Assembly: GCF_001613105.1 (NCBI RefSeq)
Contig: NZ_BDBS01000001.1
Location: forward strand, 186,001-250,000
Length of the DNA stretch: 64,000 nt
Direction of reading: 5' to 3'
Source of the DNA: Nocardia pseudobrasiliensis NBRC 108224
GTDB lineage: Bacteria > Actinomycetota > Actinomycetes > Mycobacteriales > Mycobacteriaceae
Shown: in pieces, positions 25,691 through 34,785 of the stretch
Layout: each line of letters opens with the position of its first letter
Position numbering within the stretch: the stretch's first letter is position 1
Program-made: the position numbers and the translations under genes
The notes under the pieces: model-generated
Database searches by the model: none
What the model was told of the DNA's origin: nothing
The model's input: the letters and a program-made list of their open reading frames with translations, nothing else

Positions 25691-26452
25691 TCAGAGCGCC
25701 GCGCGGATGACGGCGGCCGTCTCGGCCGGACGGGCCTGGGAAACCATGTGGTCGCAGTCGAATTCGTGGATCGTCAGCCGATCGCCCAGATGTTCGGCCA
25801 GCGCCGCGCGCAGTTGGGGGGTGAGGATCGGCGATTTCGTCGCGTGCACCAGCACGGTCGGCAGCTCGGCGGGCGGCAGCACGATCTCGCGCGCGAGCTG
25901 GCCCCAGTAGGAGATGATCGCGGGCAGGCTGATCCGCCAGGCGACCCGGCCCGAGTCGGTCGGCGTCAGATGCTCGGCGAGTTCGGCGTCGAGCAACCGC
26001 GATTCGACCTCGGCCCAGGCCGTCTCGAGCTTGTCGTGCCTGGCGGCCTCGACGTCGGCGTAGTCGGGATGATCCAGGATGCTCCGCGCGATCTCGAACA
26101 TATCCGTGGGATCCATACCCATCGCCGGATCGAGCAGCACCAGGCCCCGCACCAGCTCCGGATGCCGATGGGCGAGGTGCAGCGCGGTCGCGCCGCCGAA
26201 GGAATGCCCGACCACCAGGGCGGGCTCGCCGTCGAGCAGCGGCACGAGATCCTCGGCCACCGCCTCGAGCGTCCACGGCGGCAGCGCCGAGGAACGGCCG
26301 TGCCCGCGCAGGTCGGGCGCGATGATGCGCAGCTCGGGCAGATGTTCTTCGGCCAGCGCCGCCCAGCGCCGGCCGTGCCCGGTCAGACCGTGCAGTGCGA
26401 GGACGAGCGGTCCGTCGGCCGGGCCGAAACGATGGACGTTGACATCGGTCAC
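25691..26452 (-). CDS. Alpha/beta hydrolase
   Basis: About 253 aa, GTG start (MTDVNVHRFGP). HGLTGHGRRW gives the oxyanion region, and the nucleophile elbow is GHSFGG (Ser near residue 94). The catalytic Asp is likely in LVHATKSPI (weak; Asp replaced or shifted), and the His is in DCDHMV near the end. Soluble esterase, epoxide hydrolase or similar; substrate unknown. First gene of the reverse operon ending in MobA-MoeA. Confidence 0.82.
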   Translation of the reverse strand: MTDVNVHRFGPADGPLVLALHGLTGHGRRWAALAEEHLPELRIIAPDLRGHGRSSALPPWTLEAVAEDLVPLLDGEPALVVGHSFGGATALHLAHRHPELVRGLVLLDPAMGMDPTDMFEIARSILDHPDYADVEAARHDKLETAWAEVESRLLDAELAEHLTPTDSGRVAWRISLPAIISYWGQLAREIVLPPAELPTVLVHATKSPILTPQLRAALAEHLGDRLTIHEFDCDHMVSQARPAETAAVIRAAL

Positions 26453-26498
26453 CCGTTCATTGTGCCGATGGGGTCCGACATTCGCCGTGTTCGTGAGC

Positions 26499-26708
26499 AT
26501 GCTCCTGGGTAACGGCGTGATCCTCTGCGGCAATCTCGCTGCGGTGAAGTCGGTTTCGGTGACCTTTGTCAAGAAGGGTGATCCGGAACCGGCCCGTATC
26601 GATGTCGCCGCATTGCTGAAAAAGGCCGAGGGGATGGTGCGGAACATGCGTCGGGTGGTGGTGCTCGGCGGGGAGATGTCGGGGCCGTCGGGCATGATTG
26701 TCGCCTGA
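26499..26708 (+). CDS. Small hypothetical protein
   Basis: 69 codons (MLLGNGVILCGNLAAVKSV start, GMIVA end) between the hydrolase and adnA. Amino acid composition is balanced and includes an amphipathic Lys-rich helix (ALLKKAEGMVRNMRR). A GTG at 26493 is also possible. The Shine-Dalgarno is weak. No family recognised; it could be a genuine small gene or a chance frame. Confidence 0.35.
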   Translation: MLLGNGVILCGNLAAVKSVSVTFVKKGDPEPARIDVAALLKKAEGMVRNMRRVVVLGGEMSGPSGMIVA

Positions 26709-26742
26709 GCCACAACGACTTCGGTGGTCGAGTGCGACTATT

Positions 26743-26758
26743 TCGAAAGTGTGTTCGA
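26743..26758. promoter_or_regulatory. LexA/SOS-box-like site upstream of adnA
   Basis: TCGAAAGTGTGTTCGA matches the actinobacterial SOS box TCGAAC-N4-GTTCGA with one mismatch (A for C). It lies within a longer interrupted inverted repeat (26734-26765). A promoter-like TTGATC (26784-26789) and TATCAC (26807-26812) with 17-base spacer follow. Damage induction of adnAB is a fair inference; the site is about 45 bases upstream of that -10. Confidence 0.5.
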
Positions 26759-26895
26759 AATGTCGCATTGGTCGAGTCATGTCTTGATCGGGGGCATTGG
26801 GCTCCCTATCACAGATCAGCCACTTTCGGTGTCAGCGACACAGTTGAGGGGGCGGGAATGTATTTCTGTCGGAGGCGTCTGTTGAAATAGCCGCC

Positions 26896-29800
26896 GTGAT
26901 GCGATCGGATAGCTCGGTGCGACTGGTGCGCCGCGGCGAGACGGCTCCCCGCCTGCGGGAGTGGGGCGCCGATGTCCGGACGTTGTTCGTGGGTGGGGGT
27001 ATTGATCCCGGTTGGCGGCCGTGGCAGGTGCTCGGCGGGCCGGGGACGGGGAAGACCGCGCTGCTGATCGATGTCGCCGCGGATCGGATCGCCGATGGCG
27101 CGGATCCGGAATCGGTGCTGGTGCTGACCCATTCGAAGGGGGCGGCGCTGCGGGTGCGCAATGCGATCGGGCGGCAGTTGGGTGGAGTTCCGGGCGCGAC
27201 CCGGGAGCCGTTGGTGCGGACCGTGCACTCCTATGCCTTCGCGATCCTGCGCATGCACGCCGCCGCGCACGGCAATCCGCCGCCGCGGCTGCTCACCGGC
27301 GCCGAACAGGATGTGGTGCTGCGCGAGATGCTGCGCGGCGAACTGGAGGACATCGCCGCCGGGTCGGAGGATCTGTGGCCGCAGCGGCTGCAGCCCGCCC
27401 TGGGCACGCTCGGCTTCGCCGAACAATTACGCGATCTGATGTTGCGATCGACCGAACGCGGCCTGGGCCCGGAGGATCTGGTCGAATTGGGGCGGCTGCA
27501 CGATCGGCCGGAATGGGAAGCGGCGGGTCGCTTCCTGGAGCGCTACGAACAGGCCATGCTGTTGCGCTGGTCGGTGGGTATCGAAGCGCCCGAGGCCACC
27601 GCGCCCGCGCTGGATGCGGCGGAATTGGTCGGGGCGGCGCTGGACGCGCTGGCGATGGATCCGCGCCTGCTCGATGCGGAACGGGAGCGCATTCGCTGTC
27701 TACTCGTCGACGATGCCCAGCATCTGGATCCGCTTGCGGCGCAGTTGGTCCGGGCGATCGGCGCCGGTTCGGCCGTGACCGTGGTGGCGGGCGATCCGGA
27801 CCAGGCGGTATTCACCTTCCGGGGCGCCGAGCCGCGTTTCCTCGCCGATCTCGACGCGCCCGCGGATCGGCGAATCATCCTGCGCGACAATCGGCGTTCG
27901 GCCGTGGACGTGCACGAGGCGGTGGCCCGCATCGCGGCCCGCATGTCGGGCAGCGCGCCGCACCGATTCGATCCGCGCGAGACCACCGACTCGCCGACCG
28001 CCCCCGGCGACGTGCAGGTGCGCGTACTCACCACCCCGGCCAAAGAGGCGGCCATGATCGCCGACCACCTCCGCCGCGCCCACCTCACCGACGGCATCCC
28101 CTGGTCCGATATGGCCGTCATCGTCCGCTCGGTCCCCCTCTCCCTCGCCCCCCTGCGCCGCGCCCTGCTGGCCGCGGGGGTCCCGGTCCTGCAGCCCAAA
28201 CCGGATGTCCCCCTGGCCCGCCGCCGAGGGGCCACCTGGATGCTGCTGTCCCTGCGCGCCCTCCTCGCGGGCGACCGCAACCCGGACCTGTTCACCGCCG
28301 ACGACGCGCTGGACCTGCTGACGGGTCCGCTGGGTGGCGCCGATCAGATCAGCCTGCGCCGCCTGCGTCGCGGTATCCGGCGGACCTTGTTGGAACGGGC
28401 TCGGTATCACTCGGAGGACCCTCGCGCCTTCGACGGCGGCCCTCGGGCCGGGGACGGTGTGGAAGTCCTTGTCGGGGATCGTGAGCGGCGGGGCAGTGTG
28501 GTGGATGAGGAGTTTTCGGTGGAGGGGGAGTGGGTTGGGGATTTGGATCGGTCTTCGGCCGAGGTTTTGCGGGAATTGATTGTGGGGGTGGGGGATCGGG
28601 GGGTGTTGGAGCGGTTGAGCGATGTGGAGGGTGCGCCGTTGCGGCGGGTTCTGAAGGCATTGGGGCGGGGGCGGCGGGTGTTGGGGCGGGGAGCCGGGGT
28701 CGAGGATGTGCTGTGGGGGGTGTGGACGGGGTCGAACCTCGAGAAGCGGTGGGTGGGGCAGTCCGAGCGTGGGGGTGCGGTCGGGATGCAGGCCGATCGG
28801 GATCTCGATGCGGCGGTGGGGCTGTTCGACGCGGCCGCGGCGTATGTGGATCGGTTGCCGGGGGCGACCATCGAGGGTTTCGTGGAATATCTGGAGCAGC
28901 AGGAGATTCCGCAGGACACCGCGCCGCTCACCGATCCGGGAGACGCCGTGGCCATCGTCAGCGCGCACGCCGCGGCCGGACGCGAATGGGACGTGGTCGC
29001 CGTCGCCGGTGTGCAGGAGGGCATCTGGCCCAATCTGCGTCCGCGCGGCACCCTGCTCGGCATCGAGGATCTGGTGGATCTCGTTGCGGGCGTGTCGGAT
29101 TCGGGCGAGCGGGTCAGCCGTGCGGCCCCGATCCTCGCCGAGGAGCGCCGCCTGCTGCTGCTGGCCTGCAGCCGCGCCCGGCGGTCGCTGCTGGTGACGG
29201 CCGTCGAATCGGTCAGCGGCGACCGCGATCTGGTGCCGTCGCGCTTCCTTGCCGAACTCGATCCGGACGCCACCCCGGGCGAGGCCGGTCGCATCCCGGC
29301 CCCGGTCGACCCGGGCCGCGCCCTGGTCATGCAATCGCTGATCGCCGAATTACGCAGTGCCGCCTGCGATCCCGAAGACGACCCGGACCGCCGCGAACGC
29401 GCCGCCCGGCAACTGGCCCGCCTGGCCCGCGCCGGAGTCCGCGGCGCGCATCCGGATCACTGGTACGGCACCGCGGAGATGAGCTCACAACTGCCGCTCT
29501 GGGACGATGAACAGGGCCCGGTCGCCCTCTCACCCTCGACGGTCGAACTGCTCAAAACCTGCCCCTTGCGCTGGGCCCTGGAACGCCACGGCGGCAGCGA
29601 CGGCGACAATCCGCACGCGGTGAAGGGCAATCTGGTGCACACCCTGGTCCAGGCGCTCGCGGGTCAGGTCACCGAGATCCAGGTCAAGGCCGCGCTGGTG
29701 CGCGCGTGGAAGGCGATCGACCCCACCTCCACCGACACCGGTCCGCACAGCTGGCATTCCCGCCAGGAACTGCGCCGCACCGAGACCATGCTCGATACCT

Positions 29801-30324
29801 TCCTGGCCTGGCTGCGCAACACTCGCGACGAGCTCACCCAGATGGGCGTCGAGGTCCCGGTGGACTGCGTCCTGCCCGCCCGCGGCCCCGGCGAACATCC
29901 GGTGCGCATCCGTGGCCGCGTCGACCGGGTGGAGCGAGATGCCTTCGGCCGCTTCGTGATCGTCGACGTCAAGACCGGTAAGACGCCCATCTCCAAACAG
30001 GCCGCCCAGGATCACGCCCAGCTGGCCACCTATCAGGTCGCCGCCGCCACCGGCGCACTCGACGACGGCTCGGCCGATGCCGAGCCGGGCGGCGCGCGCC
30101 TGGTGTATGTCGCGAAGCCGAGCAGTAAGGAGGGCGCGACCCAGCGCCTGCAGTCGGCTCTGGACGACGAGGGAATCGACCGGTGGCGCAACACCATCCA
30201 CGATGCCGCCGCCGCCACCCGCGGCCCGAGCTATCTGGCCATGCGCAACGACGGCTGCCGACACTGCACGGTGTCGGGCGCGTGCCCCGTTCAGGACACC
30301 GGCCGCCAGGTGACCGATACGTGA
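26896..30324 (+). CDS. adnA: AdnA subunit of the AdnAB helicase-nuclease (double-strand break resection)
   Basis: About 1142 aa. UvrD-like motor domain first: Walker A GGPGTGKT near residue 48, VLTHSKGAA as motif Ia, and Walker B-like LLVDDAQHLDP near 270 (D-A instead of D-E). The C-terminal RecB-family nuclease has IVDVKTGKTP and QDHAQLATYQVAA. Cys889, Cys1121, Cys1124 and Cys1130 form the AddB-type iron-sulfur pattern that staples the nuclease domain. AdnA pairs with AdnB to resect DNA ends; in mycobacteria AdnB is the main motor, consistent with the altered motif II here. Start is GTG 26896 or ATG 26899. A G-run-rich stretch lies at 28500-28780. Confidence 0.9.
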   Translation: MMRSDSSVRLVRRGETAPRLREWGADVRTLFVGGGIDPGWRPWQVLGGPGTGKTALLIDVAADRIADGADPESVLVLTHSKGAALRVRNAIGRQLGGVPGATREPLVRTVHSYAFAILRMHAAAHGNPPPRLLTGAEQDVVLREMLRGELEDIAAGSEDLWPQRLQPALGTLGFAEQLRDLMLRSTERGLGPEDLVELGRLHDRPEWEAAGRFLERYEQAMLLRWSVGIEAPEATAPALDAAELVGAALDALAMDPRLLDAERERIRCLLVDDAQHLDPLAAQLVRAIGAGSAVTVVAGDPDQAVFTFRGAEPRFLADLDAPADRRIILRDNRRSAVDVHEAVARIAARMSGSAPHRFDPRETTDSPTAPGDVQVRVLTTPAKEAAMIADHLRRAHLTDGIPWSDMAVIVRSVPLSLAPLRRALLAAGVPVLQPKPDVPLARRRGATWMLLSLRALLAGDRNPDLFTADDALDLLTGPLGGADQISLRRLRRGIRRTLLERARYHSEDPRAFDGGPRAGDGVEVLVGDRERRGSVVDEEFSVEGEWVGDLDRSSAEVLRELIVGVGDRGVLERLSDVEGAPLRRVLKALGRGRRVLGRGAGVEDVLWGVWTGSNLEKRWVGQSERGGAVGMQADRDLDAAVGLFDAAAAYVDRLPGATIEGFVEYLEQQEIPQDTAPLTDPGDAVAIVSAHAAAGREWDVVAVAGVQEGIWPNLRPRGTLLGIEDLVDLVAGVSDSGERVSRAAPILAEERRLLLLACSRARRSLLVTAVESVSGDRDLVPSRFLAELDPDATPGEAGRIPAPVDPGRALVMQSLIAELRSAACDPEDDPDRRERAARQLARLARAGVRGAHPDHWYGTAEMSSQLPLWDDEQGPVALSPSTVELLKTCPLRWALERHGGSDGDNPHAVKGNLVHTLVQALAGQVTEIQVKAALVRAWKAIDPTSTDTGPHSWHSRQELRRTETMLDTFLAWLRNTRDELTQMGVEVPVDCVLPARGPGEHPVRIRGRVDRVERDAFGRFVIVDVKTGKTPISKQAAQDHAQLATYQVAAATGALDDGSADAEPGGARLVYVAKPSSKEGATQRLQSALDDEGIDRWRNTIHDAAAATRGPSYLAMRNDGCRHCTVSGACPVQDTGRQVTDT

Positions 30325-30331
30325 GCGGCGC

Positions 30332-33300
30332 ATGAGGGTCACGCCCTGGCAGTTGGCGGAGGCCTTGGGCCTGCCGCCGCCGACCGATGAGCAGGCCGCC
30401 GTCATCGCGGCCCCGCCCGGGCCGACGCTGGTCGTCGCGGGCGCGGGCGCGGGTAAGACCGAGACGATGGCCGCGCGCGTGGTCTGGATGGTGGCCAACG
30501 GGCTGGTCGCGCCCGATGAGGTGCTCGGCCTGACGTTCACCCGGAAAGCCGCCCAGCAGTTGACCACTCGTATCCGCACCCGCCTCGCGCGACTGGCCGG
30601 GGCCCCGCTGGTACGCGAACTGGATCCGAGCGGACGGCTGCGCGGCCTGCTGGCCGGATCCGAACCGGAGATCAGCACATACCACTCCTACGCGGGTCGC
30701 CTGCTGTCCGAACACGGCCTGCTGCTGCCGGTGGAACCCAATGCCACCCTGCTCACCGAGACCCAGCTGTGGCAGCTCGCACATCGCGTGGTCACCGCCT
30801 GGGACGGCGATCTGGATACCGAGCGCACCCCGGTCTCGGTGACCGAGGCCGTACTCGCCCTGTCGGGGCAGCTGGCCGAACATCTGGTGGAACCCGAACA
30901 GCTCGCCGAGGCGCACACCGAACTCGAGAAGCTCGTCTTCACCCTGCCCGCGGGCCCCCGCCAGCGCGGCGGCCCCAACCAGGAACTGCAGAACATCGTT
31001 GCCGCCCAACGCGAACGAGTGGCCCTGCTCCCCCTGGTGCGCCGCCTCGCCGAGGAACTACGCCGCCGCGGCGCCCTGGACTTCGGCTCCCAGATGTCGC
31101 TGGCCGCCCGCCTGGCCTCCGAACACGCCGAGGTCGGCCGCGCCGAACGCACCCGCTTCCGGCTGGTCCTGCTCGACGAATACCAGGACACCGGCCACGC
31201 CCAGCGCATCCTGCTGGCCGCCCTGTTCGGCGATCTGGACAGCGCGCGCGGCGCGATGAATCCCGCCGCGCCAGAGCCGGATACGAACGAACCGTCGCCA
31301 TCGCGGGCCGAAGTGCGTGAAGCAGAGGGGAATGTATCAGCGGGTCAGGAGGATCCGAGCGTGGACTCGACGGCGGGTCGCGACGCTGGAGAACCCACGA
31401 TGCCCGAAGATGCCGTGCGAACTACCGATGCCCAGGACGATTCGGCACCCCCCGAAGGGCCGCGGCAGGCAGAGGCTTGGCGGTCGGGTGCGGAACCGGA
31501 GAACGACGGCGAGTCGGTGGTGCGGGATCGGTTGGCGGTGACCGCGGTCGGTGATCCGATGCAGTCGATCTACGGGTGGCGGGGGGCGTCGGCGGCCAAT
31601 CTGCCTCGGTTCGCCACCGACTTTCCCAGTGCCCCGGGCGTTCCCGCGCCCATACTTCCGTTGCTGACCAGCTGGCGCAATCCGCCCGAGGCGCTGGATC
31701 TGGCGAATTTGGTGGCGGAGCCGTTGCGGCATACCGAGGGTGGGGTGAGTGTCGACGCTCTGCGGCCCAGGCCCGATGCGGGGGCGGGTACGGTGGCGCT
31801 GGCTCTGACCGAAACCGTTGCGGTGGAGCGGGATTGGGTGGCCGAGCGGATCGCGGCCGAATGGGAGGCGCACGCCGACGCGGGGCTGCCGCCGCCGACC
31901 TCCGCGGTGCTGGTGCGGCGCAATGCCGATGCCGCGCCGTTGGCCGAGGCGTTGCGCGAGCGCGGGCTGCCGGTGGAGATCGTCGGGCTGGGCGGGCTGC
32001 TGGCCACGCCCGAGGTGGCCGATGTCGTCGCCACGCTGCGCCTGATCGCGGATCCGTCGGCGGGCAGTGCGGCCGTGCGCATTCTCACCGGCGCGCGCTG
32101 GCGCATCGGCGTCACCGATCTGGCCGCGCTGGCCCGGCGCGCCCGCGAACTGTCCATCGTGCAGCCGCCCGACCGGACCGATGCCATTACCGACGGCGCG
32201 GCGCTGGCCGACGCGCTGCGATCGGTCGCTCCGGAACCCGCCGAGCAGGCAGGGCTGGTCGATGCCATCGCCGATCCCGGTGCGCCGGACAACTATTCGC
32301 AGGCCGGATATCAACGCATCGTCGAATTGGGCCGGGAGCTGACCGCCCTGCGCGAACGCGGCGGCCAATCGCTGCCCGAACTGGTCGCCGATGTCGAGCG
32401 CACCATCGGGGTTGGCATCGAGACCCAGGCCCGGCGCGCGGCCGCGGGCGGCGGTGCGGGCCGCGAACATCTCGACGCCTTCAGCGAGGTCGTCGCCGGA
32501 TACGCCGCCGATCACCGCGCGACGCTACCCGCGCTGCTCACCTTCCTGGCCGCGGCCGAGGAGGTCGAAAACGGCTTGGAGCCGGGCGAAGTCGAGGTCG
32601 CCCGTGACCGCGTGCAGATTCTGACCGTGCACGCCGCCAAGGGCCTGGAATGGGAGGTGGTGGCCGTCCCGCACGTGGTGCGCGGGGTGTTCCCGTCCGG
32701 CACCGCCGCGGGCACCTGGCTCGGCGCGCTCGCCGAACTGCCCACCGCGCTGCGCGGCGACCGTCAGCGCGAGGACGCCCGCGACGGCGTCCCGGTCCTG
32801 GACCTGTCGGAACTCTACGACCGCACCGATCTGGAACACGCGATCAAGCAGCACAAAGAGGCCCTCGGCCGCCGTCGCGTCGACGAGGAACGCCGCCTGT
32901 TCTACGTCGCGCTCACCAGAACCGAACGCGCCCTGTTCGTTTCAGCGCATCACTGGGCCGAGACGGGTGCGAGCCCCAAGGGTCCGTCGGATTTCCTGTT
33001 GGAACTCAAACACGCGGTGGAGGCCCCGGATTCGGCCGCGACCACCACCGTGCGCGTCGACCACTGGTCCGATCCGCCCGCCGCCGACGCGGTCAACCCG
33101 TTCACCGACAACCCAGCCTCCGCGCAATGGCCCCGTGATCCGCTCGGCAAACGCCGCGCCGCGGTTGAACAGGGCGCGGAATTCGTGCGCACCCAGCTGC
33201 TCGAGCTGGCCCGCGAGCAGAGCGAAACATCCACATCCGGAGAACAATTGGCGCTGTTCGCCGATGCGGACCCGGATGCGGTCGACCCCGACGACCCCGA

Positions 33301-34024
33301 GGGCTGGGCCGCCGATGTCGACGCCCTGCTCGCGGAATTCCTCGCCGCCGCCGACACCGTGCGCGAAGTCCAACTGCCCGAACAACTTCCGGCGACCGCG
33401 CTGGTCGACCTGCGCGCCGATCCGGCGAAACTCGCCGCCCGCCTGCGCCGCCCCCTGCCATATCCGCCGAGCCCGTTCACCCGGCGCGGCACCGCCTTCC
33501 ACGCCTGGTTGCAGCGCTGGTTCGGCGCGACGCAGCTGCTGGATCTCGACGAATTGGCGGGCGCGCAGGATATTTCGAGCGGAACCGACGCCGAACTGAC
33601 CCGCCTGCAGGAGGCATTCCTGTCCTCACCGTGGGCCAACCGCAATCCGGTCGAGGTGGAGGTGGCCTTCGAAACCTCGTTGGCGGGCACCCTGATTCGC
33701 GGTCGCATGGACGCGGTCTTCGCCGAGCCCGGCGGTCGCTGGCTGGTGGTGGACTGGAAGACCGGCGCCGAACCTACCCGCGCCGAGGAGCGCGCGGTCT
33801 CGATGCAGCTGGCCGTCTACCGCCTGGCCTGGGCCCGGCTCATGGCCGCCCGCACGGGCGCCGACGAGACCGAGACGCTCGAGCGGATCGGCGCGGCATT
33901 CCATTACGTGCGCACCGGCCGCACCATCGCCCCCGAGGATCTGCCCGGCCCCCGCGAACTCGAGCGGCTCATCGAGAAGGCCGCGCCCGCCTGGACCACG
34001 CCACCGGAGGACGACCCCGCCTGA
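30332..34024 (+). CDS. adnB: AdnB subunit of the AdnAB helicase-nuclease
   Basis: About 1230 aa, seven bases after adnA. Complete UvrD motor: GAGAGKTET (near residue 37), LGLTFTRKAA, LLDEYQDTGHAQ (motif II, near 283), GDPMQSIYGWRGA (motif III, near 410), [10 protein letters not shown] and VALTRTER. The RecB-type nuclease at the C-terminus has RGTAFHAWLQ and VVDWKTG. Between motifs II and III lies an unusual insertion of roughly 95 residues (308-402), Asp/Glu/Pro/Ser-rich and probably disordered, which separates segments that are normally close. The gene follows AdnA as in mycobacteria. Confidence 0.93.
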   Translation: MRVTPWQLAEALGLPPPTDEQAAVIAAPPGPTLVVAGAGAGKTETMAARVVWMVANGLVAPDEVLGLTFTRKAAQQLTTRIRTRLARLAGAPLVRELDPSGRLRGLLAGSEPEISTYHSYAGRLLSEHGLLLPVEPNATLLTETQLWQLAHRVVTAWDGDLDTERTPVSVTEAVLALSGQLAEHLVEPEQLAEAHTELEKLVFTLPAGPRQRGGPNQELQNIVAAQRERVALLPLVRRLAEELRRRGALDFGSQMSLAARLASEHAEVGRAERTRFRLVLLDEYQDTGHAQRILLAALFGDLDSARGAMNPAAPEPDTNEPSPSRAEVREAEGNVSAGQEDPSVDSTAGRDAGEPTMPEDAVRTTDAQDDSAPPEGPRQAEAWRSGAEPENDGESVVRDRLAVTAVGDPMQSIYGWRGASAANLPRFATDFPSAPGVPAPILPLLTSWRNPPEALDLANLVAEPLRHTEGGVSVDALRPRPDAGAGTVALALTETVAVERDWVAERIAAEWEAHADAGLPPPTSAVLVRRNADAAPLAEALRERGLPVEIVGLGGLLATPEVADVVATLRLIADPSAGSAAVRILTGARWRIGVTDLAALARRARELSIVQPPDRTDAITDGAALADALRSVAPEPAEQAGLVDAIADPGAPDNYSQAGYQRIVELGRELTALRERGGQSLPELVADVERTIGVGIETQARRAAAGGGAGREHLDAFSEVVAGYAADHRATLPALLTFLAAAEEVENGLEPGEVEVARDRVQILTVHAAKGLEWEVVAVPHVVRGVFPSGTAAGTWLGALAELPTALRGDRQREDARDGVPVLDLSELYDRTDLEHAIKQHKEALGRRRVDEERRLFYVALTRTERALFVSAHHWAETGASPKGPSDFLLELKHAVEAPDSAATTTVRVDHWSDPPAADAVNPFTDNPASAQWPRDPLGKRRAAVEQGAEFVRTQLLELAREQSETSTSGEQLALFADADPDAVDPDDPEGWAADVDALLAEFLAAADTVREVQLPEQLPATALVDLRADPAKLAARLRRPLPYPPSPFTRRGTAFHAWLQRWFGATQLLDLDELAGAQDISSGTDAELTRLQEAFLSSPWANRNPVEVEVAFETSLAGTLIRGRMDAVFAEPGGRWLVVDWKTGAEPTRAEERAVSMQLAVYRLAWARLMAARTGADETETLERIGAAFHYVRTGRTIAPEDLPGPRELERLIEKAAPAWTTPPEDDPA

Positions 34025-34087
34025 GCGCGGGAGTACGTTGAGGGAAATCGCCGGTCGATGTCAAAGGATGCGAAACGGAGAACTGCG

Positions 34088-34321
34088 GTGAGTTTCGGTG
34101 ACGACTACGGCCTGCTGGTCTCGGTGGCAACGGTTTTCGACCGCCGCGCCGCCGAAACCGTGCGCACCATGCTGCGGGCCGACGGCATTCGCGCCACCTT
34201 CGGTCCGGTGACGCCCGGGCGGGTTCAGCGCGCGCTGCGCCGCAGCGAGGGGCTGTGCATCCTGGTCTTCCCCGAGGATGCCGAGCGCGCCCGCGACTCC
34301 CTGTTCCGTCACACGAACTGA
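34088..34321 (+). CDS. Small conserved-looking protein, unknown
   Basis: 77 codons from a GTG at 34088 with CGGAG seven bases upstream, preferred over an ATG at 34058. The chain (MSFGDDYGLLVSVATVFDRR start) has alternating strand and helix with LCILVFPEDAERARD near the end, resembling small two-strand DUF2007-type putative signal-transducing domains. It lies 63 bases after adnB and may be cotranscribed. No function can be assigned. Confidence 0.65.
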   Translation: MSFGDDYGLLVSVATVFDRRAAETVRTMLRADGIRATFGPVTPGRVQRALRRSEGLCILVFPEDAERARDSLFRHTN

Positions 34322-34328
34322 CAAGCGC

Positions 34329-34721
34329 TCAGGCGGCCTCGCGGCTCACCTTCAACGCCTGGGTCACCAGCGGAATCTGTAGCGGCAGCCGCAGCAGAGA
34401 ACCGATCCTCAACAGCAGCGGCAGCTTCGGATTGCGCACCCAGTCGACGGACATCTGCACATTGGCGGGGAACACCGCGAGGAACAGCAGCGCCGCGAGT
34501 CGTCCGCCGAGCCTGCGGGTGCGTGGCACCGCCAGCGCCGCGCCCACACTCAATTCGGCGACCCCGGACGCGTAGGTGTAGGCGCGCGCACGACCGGGCA
34601 GCTGCCGCGGCACGATCTGATCGAAGGGTCCCGGCACCGCGAAATGCAGCACCCCCATTCCGAGGAGCATGGCCGACAGCAGGCGGGCTCGGCGCGTGCT
34701 CGGCGAAGTCACGGCAGTCAT
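34329..34721 (-). CDS. DoxX-like membrane protein
   Basis: About 130 aa with four hydrophobic segments (LLSAMLLGMGVLHFAV, AYTYASGVAELSVGAALAV, LAALLFLAVFPANV and LLRLPLQIPLV). The helix spacing, GVAELSVG and the FPANVQM pattern fit the DoxX/DUF417-like group of small membrane proteins with no fixed function. It interrupts the conserved adnB-K+ channel order on the opposite strand. Confidence 0.7.
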   Translation of the reverse strand: MTAVTSPSTRRARLLSAMLLGMGVLHFAVPGPFDQIVPRQLPGRARAYTYASGVAELSVGAALAVPRTRRLGGRLAALLFLAVFPANVQMSVDWVRNPKLPLLLRIGSLLRLPLQIPLVTQALKVSREAA

Positions 34722-34785
34722 GCCGACACCCTGTCACTCGCGCGCCGCCGCGTCGAGCCCGGGCGGGACCGGTACGCTGCGGGGC

